The notes beneath the pieces were generated by a model, which was not told the DNA's origin, ran no database searches, and worked only from the letters and a program-made list of their open reading frames with translations. The position numbers and the translations under genes were made by a program. This document shows positions 50,300 through 63,026 of a stretch of DNA of 64,000 nucleotides, in pieces. The stretch lies in the NCBI RefSeq assembly GCF_030052815.1, contig NW_026614696.1, positions 372,001 to 436,000 of the forward strand, written 5' to 3'. The stretch comes from Hevea brasiliensis (lineage: Eukaryota; Streptophyta; Magnoliopsida; Malpighiales; Euphorbiaceae). How positions within the stretch are numbered: the stretch's first letter is position 1; each line of letters opens with the position of its first letter.

Positions 50300-53200
50300 T
50301 GTCACACCCTACTCCTCGTAAGATGTAACATGTTCCCGTAGTACACCTAATGAATTACCGTACTTCACCTACCGATTACCCATTAAATATACTACAAGAG
50401 ATTTTAAAACAATTTTCGTTCATTTTGGAATTGGTAGGTAAATTTTTTTCTCAAATATTAAAAACCTTCATTAGAGTCCAAACATAAATCAAATTTTTGG
50501 ATATCTAAAATCTCTGCAATTTTTACAAAAATTTCAGCAGAGTGCCGTCTGTATTTTGAGAAAACAGTTCTTCAGAACCTGAAAATAGAAACACTCCCAA
50601 TATATTTCTCAATTACAACTCCATTTGCAACCACCAAATTTTAAATCAACAGCAATAGCAACACTTCAATTCAAAATCCAAATTTCAAATCAAGAATTAA
50701 TATCTCAAAACATTTCATAACTCATGCACATTGCATTTTAAATCATTAATTTACAATCATAAGTTAATTTACAGATGCAAAATCTCAAAAATAATATTAT
50801 TACAATTTTATCTGTACAACTACTCAAATTACAGAGATACATATGCATATTACCATATTTACATCAAACTAAACTACCAGGATATAGACAAATACCCATA
50901 CAAAAATTCTTCAATTGTACTCCTCTCTAACTGTAGCAGCTCACTCTGCTGCTATGTCCTTTTCTTTATCTGCGATAGCAAGTTAAAGCTATCGCTGAGT
51001 ATATAAATACTTAGTGGTGCACAATAAAGCATAAAATGCATAATATAAAACATTTATGAACAAATCATCATTGAAAAATCACATAATCGCATTTCACAAT
51101 TTTTTTCTCAAATCACATTTATAACAAATCATAATTTTCAAAGCTTAATATATCACAACTTGATCAAATAATTTAATAAACATAGTATTGCCAAACAATA
51201 ACACAACTTAGGCCATGACACAAAATTTCCAAACATGTCGTGTTGTACACCACGACAAGGCAAACTCACCCCACTAATCGAAATCAATGAGGGAGGTGGT
51301 TAGCTAGCTAATGAGTACTCATCCAAACTCACCCCTCAAACTGGAAAGCCAGAGAGGGAGGAAAGTGATCAAATATCAAACTCACCCCACAAGTGGAGGA
51401 GGAACATATTAATATTGTCATGCCAAGTGTGAATTAAAAAAATTTTAAATCAAGTTATTCAAACATTTCATAAAATTTACAAATCATATTTCATTCCAAA
51501 CTTTTCATCTACAAAGTAGACAATACACTAATTTTCAAATAATATTTTCGAAGCCATAACTAAATTCAAAACCATATTATTCAAATATTTCATACAAATC
51601 AATAAATAATTTTCATTCCAAATTTCATTGTAGAATAGGCAACACAACATTCTCGAATTTTATAATGAACAAAACACATTCACAATGTATAACAAATCAA
51701 TTTCCATTATGAAAACAATAATTTAAAAATTTTTGTGCACAAACCTAACGTGAGTCGCCTTTAAGCCTTGACTCATTCCCTTATACCTTCCGGGTCTTTT
51801 TCAGCTGAAACACGAAATTTATAGTGTTTCAGTATCTTATTTTATAATAATTCCAATAATTAATTCATAAATACCTAATTCTAGCCCAAATATGCTTAAA
51901 CTAGCATTCTTGGAAATTTTCATTTTGGAGTTAGTATTCATGATACTATTCAAGTCAATTTGTTGACTTTCTAAGGCTTAATAGGTATAGGAATTCCAAC
52001 TTCACCCACATACGACATTTTAGTCACTAAATTTGTTGGTTTTTATTGATTACTTAAATTCTAAGTCTTTTAGGCAAATTTACAAATTTTCAGTTTTGGT
52101 GTCTTAAGTTGCACTATTCCATTGGTTATTTTTTTGTTAGAATTTGGCAAAACTTCCTTCATAGAAAATGTTCCCTATTGTCTTAAGTTTATTCTCCTTT
52201 TCAAATCACTCCAATTGGAGTTTTGTAGCTCAAGTTATAGCCATTTGAACCATGGCTGCCGGATTGGACTTAACCCGGATTTTCTGGGCAAATTTTGGTT
52301 CTGGCAGTTTTAGGTCACCAATTTTGGGTGGCCAAATGACTTGGTTAATGACATAATTTGGGTTTGTGTTCTTCATGAAAGTTTTAGGTCTATATCTCAT
52401 CTGTCCACTGGTAAAATTTCAGGTTATTTAGACTTGCCTAGCTCAAGTTATGACCAAATGAACAAACACTGCTCATTTGGTCAGTTTGTACAGGGCAGAC
52501 TGAGATTTTCCAAATTTGGTCAATTTGTTCACTAGGTTTTGGTCACTTTTTGGGCATGCTTCCTAAATGAAAATTGTGTCATTTAGTGTCTATTTTCATT
52601 CCCAATTTGTCTCATACCAATTGGACTTGTAAATTTTCAGTTTTGGTCCCTGAAATTGACCTTAGTCCTTCTGCCTACATAATGGCCCTAAGCAATCCGA
52701 ATTTCCATTCAATTTCAACACTTCCAACACACCACAATTGGTCACATATGACCATTTTTCAGCTCAAACAAGGTCAAACATATCATTTGGCTAATTCTCA
52801 CATTTTTCCTTCTAAAACCCTAAGGGTTAAGAACCCTAATTCTTCAATAGCTTCAAATCATGAACTCAAAGTGTATAAACATTATCTACACTCTCAACCA
52901 AACTTGCCTACATATTTAATTGCCTCCAAACCCATCAAATCCTATTCATCTCTAACATGGACGAATTTCATGGGTTGCTATACATGCATGATTTTTTTTT
53001 TCATTTGTTTCTACAATAATTCATCCACATGAACTCAACTTCAAGCATTTATACTAAAGAAAGAGATTTGATTAACTTACCTCAAATTATGAATTTTCTA
53101 CTTTTTCAAACCTCCTTCCTTTCCTCTTCTTTCACTTTCAACTATCAACCCAAGATGAAATTTCAATATTTAGTGTTAAGGATTATGAAGATCATGAAGG

Positions 53201-54109
53201 AAAGTAAGGTTTTGGTGAGCTTTTAAGGTATGTTAATGGAGGAAAAATGAGAGAGTTAAGGAGAGAAGATGGGGCGGCACTTTAGGAAGATGAAGACCAA
53301 AATGAGTTTTTTTTCTTTTCTTTTTTGTTATTTTATGTCTTATTTAACAATAATTGACTTGGTCAATTATGTAGGGAAAAATCAAAATTACTTTTGACAT
53401 CATAATGATGTCATCAAATGATGTAATAAACTTTTTTTTTTTTGCATTTATGAATTTATGCTCTTGAAAGACCACAAAAATTATCCAAAAATTAATTTTT
53501 ACTTTTAATATTTATTGCATCATGTATGATGTCATGCATGATGTCATCAGCTTTTTTCTCACTTTTTTTTCTTTTTCTTTTTCTTTTTTTTCTATTTTTT
53601 TACTAGTTCTTTAATTTAATTTCTGACTCTGAAATTTTCTTTTCTCCGATTTTATTGGACAGTTAGGTCAGGAGTTAGCTCTCGGGGTCAATTGACCAAA
53701 TTTCCCCTCGCCGGTTCGACTCGGTTTGAAAATAATTCAATATCTCTTCCGGCTCCCTAAACTAATTATTTGACTGGCTTAACAACCTTTTTCCGTGATT
53801 TTCTCTTTTCCAATGTGTTTGTAATGGTCCTAAGGACCGCAGCGTCACATTTTACGGTTCGAAATTTGAGTTTAAATCGACTTCGTAGTCATTCCCGAGA
53901 AGGTCACCCATCGCTGTGACTCTTGGCTCATTTAACTTCTTATGTTCTGTTCTTCTTATTTATACTTAACTAATTGACAATTACTAATTCTTTGTGTTTA
54001 TGGCTTATCTAGTTGTCTTAAGTATGGTTCTAATCCCCTTAATTGTCCGGACCGACTTCGGTCACCGGAACAGTATAATTTACCAGACTATACAAATAGG
54101 GGTGTTACA
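50300..54109 (-). repeat. 5' LTR of the gag-only element
   Basis: It is 3,810 bp, starting TGTCACACCCTACTCC and ending GGGGTGTTACA on the plus strand. It carries the dyad at 51237-51256 and the 5S-like block at about 53893-53940. An open frame of about 150 codons (52574-53032, antisense to the element) also occurs in the partner LTR. It lacks any recognised domain, and I treat it as a by-product of shared LTR sequence. Confidence 0.9.
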
Positions 54110-54927
54110 ATTAATCCAACATTGATAAGATTTAATTAAATAAAAAATAAGAATACACAAAAAGTTCATCCTCCTTTAGAAGGTGTACTTAAAATACAAA
54201 ATGAAAATGTTTATACTACTCCTTTTGAACAAATTAATCTTTCTAATGAATCTACTACTATCCCTACTATTAAAGATACAAATAAAATTATTTTAATGAT
54301 TAATTATTCTAATCAACTTCTTTTTAATATAGCTTATCAAGTAAATAGAATTGAAAATTCTTTACAAGTTAAAGGAAATATTATAAGTTCTTCAGCTGCT
54401 AGTTCTTCTAGTCAACCTATTTTTAAACCTTATGTAGTTTCACAAGAACAAATGATTAAATTAGACACTATTGCAGATATATTAAAGAAAATAATACAAA
54501 AAAAAATATTAGAGCAATTAAATATTAATCAACCTTTTGTGTCACATATAGATAAAAAGGATTCTGATATGGAAGATTTAAGTGATCAATTTAACCTTAA
54601 AGAAGATTTAGAAGTTAGTAAAATTTATCATGGTAGAAATAATTATCCTATTACTAGGAATTGGTATTCTAGACCTACAACTCCTGATGTTTAGTATGAA
54701 TAAAGAAATCAAATTACACAAGCTAAGTATGATGGTGATGTAATTTATGAATGGAATTTAGATGGTCTAAGTGAATATCATATATTAAATACTTTACAGG
54801 AAATGACTATAGCTAGTATAGCTTATAGAATTAAAGGAAATTCTGATGTTAAAATTGCGTATATTAAAGTATCGGGATTCCTTAAAGATTTATGTGATAA
54901 TTATATTAGTCAAGAAGGCAAATATAG
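54110..54927 (+). pseudogene. Endogenous caulimovirid (pararetrovirus) fragment
   Basis: One frame runs without stops from 54140 to 54691, meets TAG (54692) and TAA (54701), and continues open to 54927, where an LTR cuts it off. The later part has a YEWNLDGLSEY motif, followed by a segment similar to the capsid-type region of Petuvirus, Florendovirus and badnavirus polyproteins. The typical Trp pair before the DNY motif is not present. The base composition is far more A/T-ending than in the gag genes. No movement protein, protease or reverse transcriptase part is seen. It is a dead remnant of plant pararetrovirus DNA. Family placement rests on motif recall. Confidence 0.6.
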
Positions 54928-57900
54928 TGTGACATCCTAACTTTAGATAGTCCGTACGTTCTACTGTTCCGGTGACCAATGTCTGTCCGAACAGCCAGAA
55001 TGTCTGAAATTATATTTAAACTAGAGTGAGGAGTATTAAATAACTTAAATAATAAAAAAAATTAAGGAAAGTTTTAGAAAATGAAATGCAAGAAGGTTAA
55101 ACGAGCCAAACCTACGGCGATGGGTGACCTAAGGGGAAGCAACTATAAAGACAGTTGTCGACCTTAGACCCATGGGAAAACCCTGTGAAATAATTTTAGG
55201 ACTCCAGTGGAGAGTTGTTGTGTAATGGCCCGGCCCACTAGTGATATTGTCCGCTCTGGGTCGAAGCCCTCACGGTTTTAAAACGCGTTACGAACCAACA
55301 ACTTATAAACCCAACATCTCTCCCGTATTTTGTCGATGTGGGATTTGCCTAGGGTGTTACATGTTGAGCCTTAGATAGCAATAGAATGCCAAGACATTGT
55401 TCAGAGAATTTTTTAAATCGGTACAGACAATTTTAGCTCGTTAAGCAAAACGAAGGGTATTTTGATCATTTCACTTTCTGAAATAATTTTTGACTAACTT
55501 GTCCATTCAAGTAAGTGAGGATTATAATATAAAATGTGAATAAATATTGACAGAAATTTAATTAAAAATGAGTAAAAGAAAGAAGAAAGAAAGATAAACT
55601 GAAAACTCGATAAGAACAAAATTCGGTCAATGAAATTTGAAAGTCCTACATTGACCAAGAATAAAATTTATTAAGTCATTAAGTTAAATTAATGTAAGTA
55701 ATTGAGATTTAAAAAAAATTATATATAATTATTAACAAAGTCAAAATAAATGATTATAAAGATTAAAAGAATTACAAATTTGCCATTCTAATATAATTAC
55801 AACTTTGCCATTAAATGTCTAAATAATATGAATATCATTAAAAGAAGAGAAAAATAAAAAACACTTATCTTCATTTCCAGCAACCAGTCAGCCAAGACAT
55901 CTCTCTCTCATATGTTCCTTTCTTTTCTCCATTAGAGCTTAAGATAAGCTTTAACAACCCTAAATTTCCTTGCAAACCCTAATTGTAATTGAGAGAAAAA
56001 CTGACCTTGAGCATCAATTTGAAGAATCCAAGCAAGAAAAGAGAGGAATTTGGGAGATTTTGTGAAGATAAAATTCTGCTACAAAGAGGAACAAGAAGGG
56101 ATTCAAGCTTTGGCTGATTGGAAGGGTGAATTGAGGTTGATTGAACCTAGGAAACAAGGTTAGTGCTATTAAATCTTTTAGATTTTGAAATTTTAGCCAA
56201 TTGAGTTAGGGTTTCTGAATTTGGAGATTTGTTAAATTGTTGTTGAATTGATGTTGTGAGATCAATTATGGATTATTTGAAGTGCCATGAATGTGAATTA
56301 AAGTTTGAAAGTTGGGTGAAATGGAAAATTGGGAGTGTTGTTTCATTGTAGGAATTCTGGACCTATGAGTCTAGTGTGTTTAAATGACCATAAGTAGAGC
56401 TATGTTCGTCCAATTTGTATGAGGCCAATTGGAAATGAAACTTAGGACATAATGCAACATTTTTCATGAAGAAACCATGTCTAGAAACCAAACCCAAAAT
56501 GATCAAAAATTGGCTTGAATCTGGGTAACCATATGCTGGACCTGGAAAAATGACCATATGAACACTAAATGTTCAAATGGCCATAACTCACTCTAGGAAG
56601 ATCAGAATGACCTGATTTTTAAACCATTGGAAAGCTTAGACATAGGAGAACATTTCCTATGAAGAACCTAGAGCCCAGTTCTGACCCTAACCTGATCAAA
56701 TTGCTAACCAAATTTAGTCCAACAAAACTGCCAGAACCAAATTGACTAGAAAATTCTGGACATAGACTAGCCTGACCAATTTTAGTAAAAATGTCATACC
56801 AGCCTGACTAGTTTTGATAAAAATATCATAACTTGGTCTACAATACTGCAAATGAAGTGAAACTAAAGTCAAAATTTCTATAAGACTTAGAATTACAAAT
56901 TAGGTGTTTTGACCAAAACCCAAAACCTGATGGAACTTGAAGAGATTGCTAGGACAATTTAGTATTGCAAATCCTAAAATTGAACCAAATAGACACTTGA
57001 CCCCATAATAGTATTTAGATCATATCTCCCACTAGGAAACTCCAATTGAGATGAGCCAAATTGCTCTAGAAGCCTAAGAAATAAGATTCCAACTTTGATT
57101 TAGGATCCTTCCTGAAATTTTAAGTGCAAGTACCCTAAAATGGGAATTAAAGATGTTGACCTGAACCTGAAATCCTGAAGGCACAGGGTTCATGAGTCCA
57201 GGTCAGTTATTTAGCAATAATTCACTCTACATAACTAGGAAAATTATGATTCTTGAACCTGAGTGATCCTAAGACATAAGGTAACAATTTATATGAAGGA
57301 TATTAGGTCTAAAAATGACTGTAGCATACCCAAATAATTAGACTAAATTGGACTCCAGAATCTGCCTAGTTCTGGATCCAGAAAGGGTCAATGAATTAAT
57401 TATGGTAATTTGATCATAACTTGAGCTAAAAAACTCCAAATAGAGTGATTCAAAAAGGGAATTAACGTAGAGACATTAAGGAACAACTTTGATGAAGAAA
57501 AGTTAGCCAAAATCTCACTATAGATAGGTCTAATAGAACAGTAAACTTAGGTGATAAAACTGAAATTTTGAAAATACATCTAGAAAGACTTAAATTGTAA
57601 TTGGCAACTAATGCCAATAAGTTTATAACCCAAATTGTGGTACTACCACACATTTAGAATTTGTATTCTTATTAATTATGAAAAAGTCAACATTTTGCAT
57701 GACTAGTAAGGTGAATAGTAAACACAATGACAAATAATACATAAGTAATATAACTTGAAATATGAAATGTAATTAACATAAATGGATTGTTTAGAGTATA
57801 AATGAGCTAAAGTTATCATTAGGATTTACGTCTTTATTTCAAATAGGATAATAATACCTTGTACAAAAATTGGTACATGAGAGGTAATAATGTGAATACT

Positions 57901-59148
57901 AATTCATATAAATATTGTAACGATTAGATGAATCACATGGATGTGTGCATGGGTTAATTACTCTCATCATGAGAGAGAGGAAAATATTTTGATGTATAAA
58001 TGGTACATGAAAATCGATTGATGTAAATTGCAATTAACGTGAATGGTATAACGAATGCATAAATTATATAAAAATGAGATTTGGAGATTTATGCTTCTAC
58101 TATGAATAAAATTAAAATACTATGAACTATAATTGGAAATATATAATGAAATAATAAAACTTATGAACATTAAATGGTACTAAATGTGCCCATGTATTGC
58201 CTAGACACGTGTGTCAGATTGGATAGATTGGCATGCCAATAGGGTATTGTTTGAGCAATACTACGTAAGGCTTTATGCCTATATTTATGGCTTTATGCCC
58301 ATCTTCATGGCTTGTATGTCTGATTATCTGTTACCATGGCTTTTTAGCCATATTGATTGCATACGTGGTTGACGTTTTGTATTTCACGTCCTATGGTATG
58401 ACGGCCCGAGACACCATGGTGTCTAGTGCCCAGTGACCCGGTTATCCAGTTTAGTCAGCCTGTCATAGGTTGCTTGAGCAGTGAAATAAATTAAGAATAT
58501 TAGAAATTAAGAATATTAGAAATTAAAATATTAGAAATTAAATAAAGGAGTTAGAAAGATCTGAAATAAATTAGATTAGCTCTAAAAAATTATTTATTAG
58601 AAAGATCCAAAATAAAATAGATTAATACTAAAATTTATCTATTATGAAATAACTCTAATAATTTTAATTATTATGAAATGATCTAAGACAACTTAGGAAA
58701 TATTGTGGAAGTGTTAAAAAGATTAGCAAAAGAATTATAACTTAAATAAACATTGTAAATGTGTCTTACATAATAATATAAGCATAAATTTAATATTTTT
58801 AGATTATTTTTATATTGTATATTATTATTGTAAATTTATGAACTAAGTATCTCCAATGAGAAATAAACAAATTTGGATAAAAGATAGTTTATATTAGAAA
58901 TTTTATACGAAATTAAATTAATTCTGGATTACCCAAATCATGCTTTATTTCTATTTTATTTGTATATTATTTCTTTATATTATTATTGCACCACTAAGCA
59001 GCAATGCATAGCGTGATGGATTTGTTTTCTTTGTGCAGGTACTGAAGCTAAAACCTAGTGGACATTAGCTAGAATTTTTGGGGTCTGGATCTGCAGAAGT
59101 GTCAGAAGTATTCAAGGTTGTCACCTCCTCAGCAATGCATGTAGATAG
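54928..59148 (+). mobile_element. Family B-like LTR (copy B3), truncated in the window by an A element
   Basis: It starts TGTGACATCCTAAC with the B-type beginning (GTTCCGGTGACC, 5S-like block about 55095-55140). It contains the GACGGCCCGAG and ACCACTAAGCAGCAATGC landmarks of B copies (58400, 58990). Modules at about 56579, 56826, 57019, 57212 and 57413 recur every 190-250 bp. The last 500 bp or so of a B LTR are missing before 59149, so the remainder probably lies beyond the window. A short triple repeat of TTAGAAATTAA-type units is near 58490-58545. Confidence 0.75.
55221..55361 (+). mobile_element. TRIM-type solo LTR
   Basis: A 141 bp insertion starts TGTAATGGCCCGGCCCAC and ends GGGTGTTACA, with exact TGTTG duplications (55216-55220 and 55362-55366). 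It is more GC-rich than its surroundings. The TGTAA(C/T)GGCCCGGCCCACTAG start and the CGATGTGGGA motif belong to a small LTR type I know as common in plant genomes. No internal domain remains. Confidence 0.85.
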
Positions 59149-62100
59149 TGTAACACCCCTATTTGCATAGCCTGGTATATTTCACTGTTCCGGTCACCGG
59201 TGTCGGTCCGGACAATTAAGGGGATTAGAACCACATCTAAGATAATTAGAAAAGCCATAAACACAAATAATTAGTAATGTTTAATTAGTTAAGTATAAAT
59301 AAGAAAAACAGAACATAAGAAGTTAAACGAGCCGAGAGTCACAACGATGGGTGACCTTCTAGGGAAGGATTGCGAAGTCGTCTTAAACTCAAATTTCGAA
59401 CCATAAAATGTGACGCTGTGGTCCTTAGAACCATTATGAACACAGTGGAAAAGAGAAAATCATGAAAAAGAATTGTTAAGTCAGTCAAATAATTAGGTCA
59501 GGGAGCTGGAAGAAATATTGGATTATTTGCAAACCGAGTCGAACCGGCGAGGGGCAATTTGGTCAATTGACCCCGAGAGCTGACTCCTGACCTAACTTTC
59601 AAATAAAATCGGAGAAAAGAAAATTTCAGAATCGAGAATTAAATTAAAGAATTAATAGAAAAAAAAAAGAAATGAAAATGTTAAAAAGGTGATGACATCA
59701 TGCATGATATCATGCATGATGCCATAAAAATAAGAAATTGTGAATTTAATTAATTAGATTTTTGGTCTTCCTAAAGACATAAAAACAAAAGGAAAAGAGA
59801 AAAAAAAATCATTGTCTTCCTTATCCCAAACTAGCCGCCCCACCTCTCTCTCTTAGTTCTCTCTCTCAAACCTCCATTGAAGCTCCAAAACTAAGCTTCA
59901 TAAACCTTCAATTCCACCATAGAAACCTTACTCTCCAACATTAAATCTTATAGTTAGACCTAGATAAGGAGCTTGACAACAAAAAAAAAAAAAAAAGGAA
60001 GAAGTTTTGAAGAAAAAGAAATTCTGCATAAAAGGTTAGTAATCAAATTTGATAATTTGAGTTTAATTCTTACATTTCTAACTTATTGAGCTTGTAAATA
60101 AACTCAAAATGGAAAGAAAATTTGTTGAAGGACCAAACTGAAATTCGGCCAGCATGAAGGGAAAGGTGATTTGCATGATTTGAATGGGTTTAGGAACTTT
60201 AGTTAGTTGAATGGTTAGGATTAAAAGCTTTGAAGGTAGTTAAATGCATGAGGTTGGTGAATTAGGGTTTTGAACATTAGGGTTTAGAGACCAAAAATGT
60301 GAGGAAGTGGTAAATGGTGTCTTTGACCTAATTTGAATTGAAAAATGATCATTTGTGACCTAATTAAGTGTGTTAGAAGTATTGGAATTAAAGCCAAATT
60401 CGGAGGGAGTGTGCAGCATGACCAAATTTCCTTTAAAGGACCAAAAAAGAAATTTTACAAGTCCAATTGGTATGGGACTAATTGGGAATGAAAATAGACA
60501 CTAAATGACACAATTTTCATTTAGAAAGCATGCCCAAAAAGTGACCAAAACCTAATGAACAAATTGATCAAATTTGGAAAATTGCAGGCTGCCCTGTACA
60601 AACTGACTAAATGAACAGTATTTGTTCATTTGGTCATAACATGAGCTATGCCTGTCAAAATGACCTGAAATTTTACCAGTGGTTAGATGGGATATAGACC
60701 TAAAACTTTCATGAAGAACACCAACCCAAATTATGCCATTAACCCAATCAAATCACTAAGAAAAGTTGAGTCACTGAATCTGTAGGACTACAGATTTACC
60801 ATATGAACAGTAAAGTTTCAATGGCTATAACTCTCTCTAGAAAACTCCAATTTAAGTGATTCTTGAACCGATGGAAACCTAAGACATAGTAGAACATTTC
60901 ATATGGAGAAAATTAGACCAAATTATGGACTTAAATTGATCAAATTGCTGAACGAAGTTGGATCAATAAATCTGCCAGAACTAAAATCTGCAGCACGAAC
61001 AGTAACCGTATGTTGGACATAACTTGAGCTACAAAACTCCAATTGGAGTGATTCAAAAAGAAAAATAAACTTAAGACAATAGGGAACATTTTATATGAAG
61101 GAAGTTTTGACAAATTCCAATAGAAAGATGACCAATGGAACAGTGCAACTAGGAACACCAAAACTGAAAATTTGGCAATTTTGCCTAAAAGACCTAAGTT
61201 TTGAGAAAATGACCAAAACCAACAAGTTTAGTGACCAAAATGTGGTATGTGGGTGAAGTTGGAATTCCCATACCTATTAAGCCTTAGAAAGTCAACAATT
61301 TGACTTGAATAGTGTAGTGAATAGTAACTCGAAACACAAAAATTTCAAGAACGTTGAGTTTAGCACGTTAGAGCTAGGTAAAAGTGAAGTTAAATTTATT
61401 TTTGGATTTATGCTAAGTTATGGTACTGAAATACTGTAAAATTGTGTGTTTCATTTGAAAAGAATACCGGAAAAGAACCTGAGGAACCGAGTCAAGGCTA
61501 AGAGGCGACTCGCTTGAGGTTTGTGCACAACATCACTATGCTTTAAAATTTATTGATAAAGTGAATGAAATATGTATTTTACTTTTGCTTTGAATTGTGA
61601 AAGTTTATTTATGACATTATCTATGATGTTTTGATTTAAAGTGTTGAAAGTTATTATGTATATTTGAAATGACAATGTTTAGCAAATTATTAAGATAAGT
61701 TTTAAAACCACAGTTACATGACCATATATTTGAACACCTCACTAGCACGACTAGTGGGGGTAATTAGTTTTGAATTTTGATTCCTTCTCTGGAGAAGTGT
61801 TGAGGTGTGCCAGTAGAAGAGGATGTGAATGGATATCCATATATTTGGGCTAGCTAGCCTTGTGATGTGATTTCTCTTTAGCCTCTGGCTATTGAGATTC
61901 TATTTGTTTCAAATGGCATGATCTAACTGTGGGTTTTATGAAATGTGATTTGATACTTCAAAATGAAATTGTTTGGGATTAAAATCTCATAAATTATGTT
62001 TTGGTGATTAACTCACATGCTCAGTGCAAATTTTTGAATAAATGTGATTTAAATTCTGCATAAAGATTATTTTAGCATGTTGTGCACCACTGAGTCCTAG

Positions 62101-62837
62101 TACTCAGCGATAGCTTTTATTGCTGTCACAAATTTAGAGACTAGAGGAGCAGCAGACTGAGCTGCTGAGGTGTGAGAAGCTATCAGCTTGAAGTCATCGG
62201 GTATAATTTATACCCTAACTGTAAATATTTCTTTTGATGTATGTATTGCACATAAATGTATGGACATGTAAAATGGGTCTTGAGCAGCTTGTACTAAGTT
62301 TGTATGAAGTTTGTAATAAAAATTTAGTTTAAATTTCCTTTGATGTAAATTTTGTAATGATGTATATATAAATTGTTTTGTCTCTAATGAAATATGAGTG
62401 GAACTATTTTATTTAATTTGAATGAGATGAATTGCTAGTATTTTGAGGATTATTGAATTTTGGAAATTGAGAAATGTTGATTGTGAGATCTTAAGATTTG
62501 AGATTGATTAAGAATTTAAAGTAGTGGTTGAGAAAAATTTTTAGAAGTGCTTTTTACAGGTATTTGAAGAACTGTTTTCTCAAAATATAGACAGAACTCT
62601 GTCAAAATTTTATAAATTTTGCGAAAAAATAAAATGTGCCAAAAAATATTAACTAGTTTTAATTGTAATCAAATGTTTTAATACCTATTAGAAAATGCTC
62701 ACCACTTATCAAAAGTAAGAAAATTATTTTAAAATCCCTTGTAGGGTACTTAATGAGTTATCAGTAGGTGAAGTTCGATAGTTCATTAGGTATTCTACAA
62801 GATCATGTTATGCCTTACAGAGGGGTAAGGTGTGACA
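59149..62837 (+). repeat. 5' LTR of the family A element
   Basis: It is 3,689 bp, starting TGTAACACCCC and ending GGTGTGACA. The 5S-like block (59321-59368) reads AGTTAAACGAGCC, GAGAGTC and GATGGGTGACC. Modules with CATAAC(T)-type motifs are at about 60637, 60823 and 61016. The tail has the family's CACCACTGAGTCC and CAGCGATAGC landmarks (about 62085-62115). Confidence 0.9.
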
Positions 62838-62845
62838 TGTTTTAG

Positions 62846-62857
62846 TGGTATCAGAAC
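62846..62857 (+). other. Primer binding site (initiator Met tRNA)
   Basis: TGGTATCAGAAC lies 8 bases after the LTR end. It differs from the usual plant initiator Met tRNA site at one base (A for G at the second-last position). Confidence 0.88.
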
Positions 62858-63026
62858 AAAATTTTTGAAGTATGTTTTAACCTATGAATTTGTGTCTTTC
62901 CTTGTTAAGTACAACTGCTCAATGTCTATATTTGTTACATACAGTGCATTACATCATGAATATGAACTAACGGAGGGAAATCTCCTTGTGTTACTTGTTC
63001 AGGAGATACCCTAACTTCATATTGAA

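Larger units (their letters stand above)
40709..54109 (-). mobile_element. Complete but defective Del/Tekay-like gypsy element (gag only)
   Basis: Two family A LTRs in the same orientation (40709-47640 with a nested insertion, and 50300-54109) enclose 2.66 kb. Exact ATTAA duplications at 40704-40708 and 54110-54114 show it is one insertion. The order on the minus strand is 5' LTR, primer site, gag, start of protease, about 1.2 kb non-coding, purine tract, 3' LTR. Reverse transcriptase, RNase H and integrase are absent. The two LTRs look a few percent different by eye, so the insertion is not recent. Confidence 0.9.

Noticed and set aside
59321..59368. A true 5S rRNA gene
   Set aside because: Only the internal control region resembles 5S. 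The 5' half and the terminal stem are absent.
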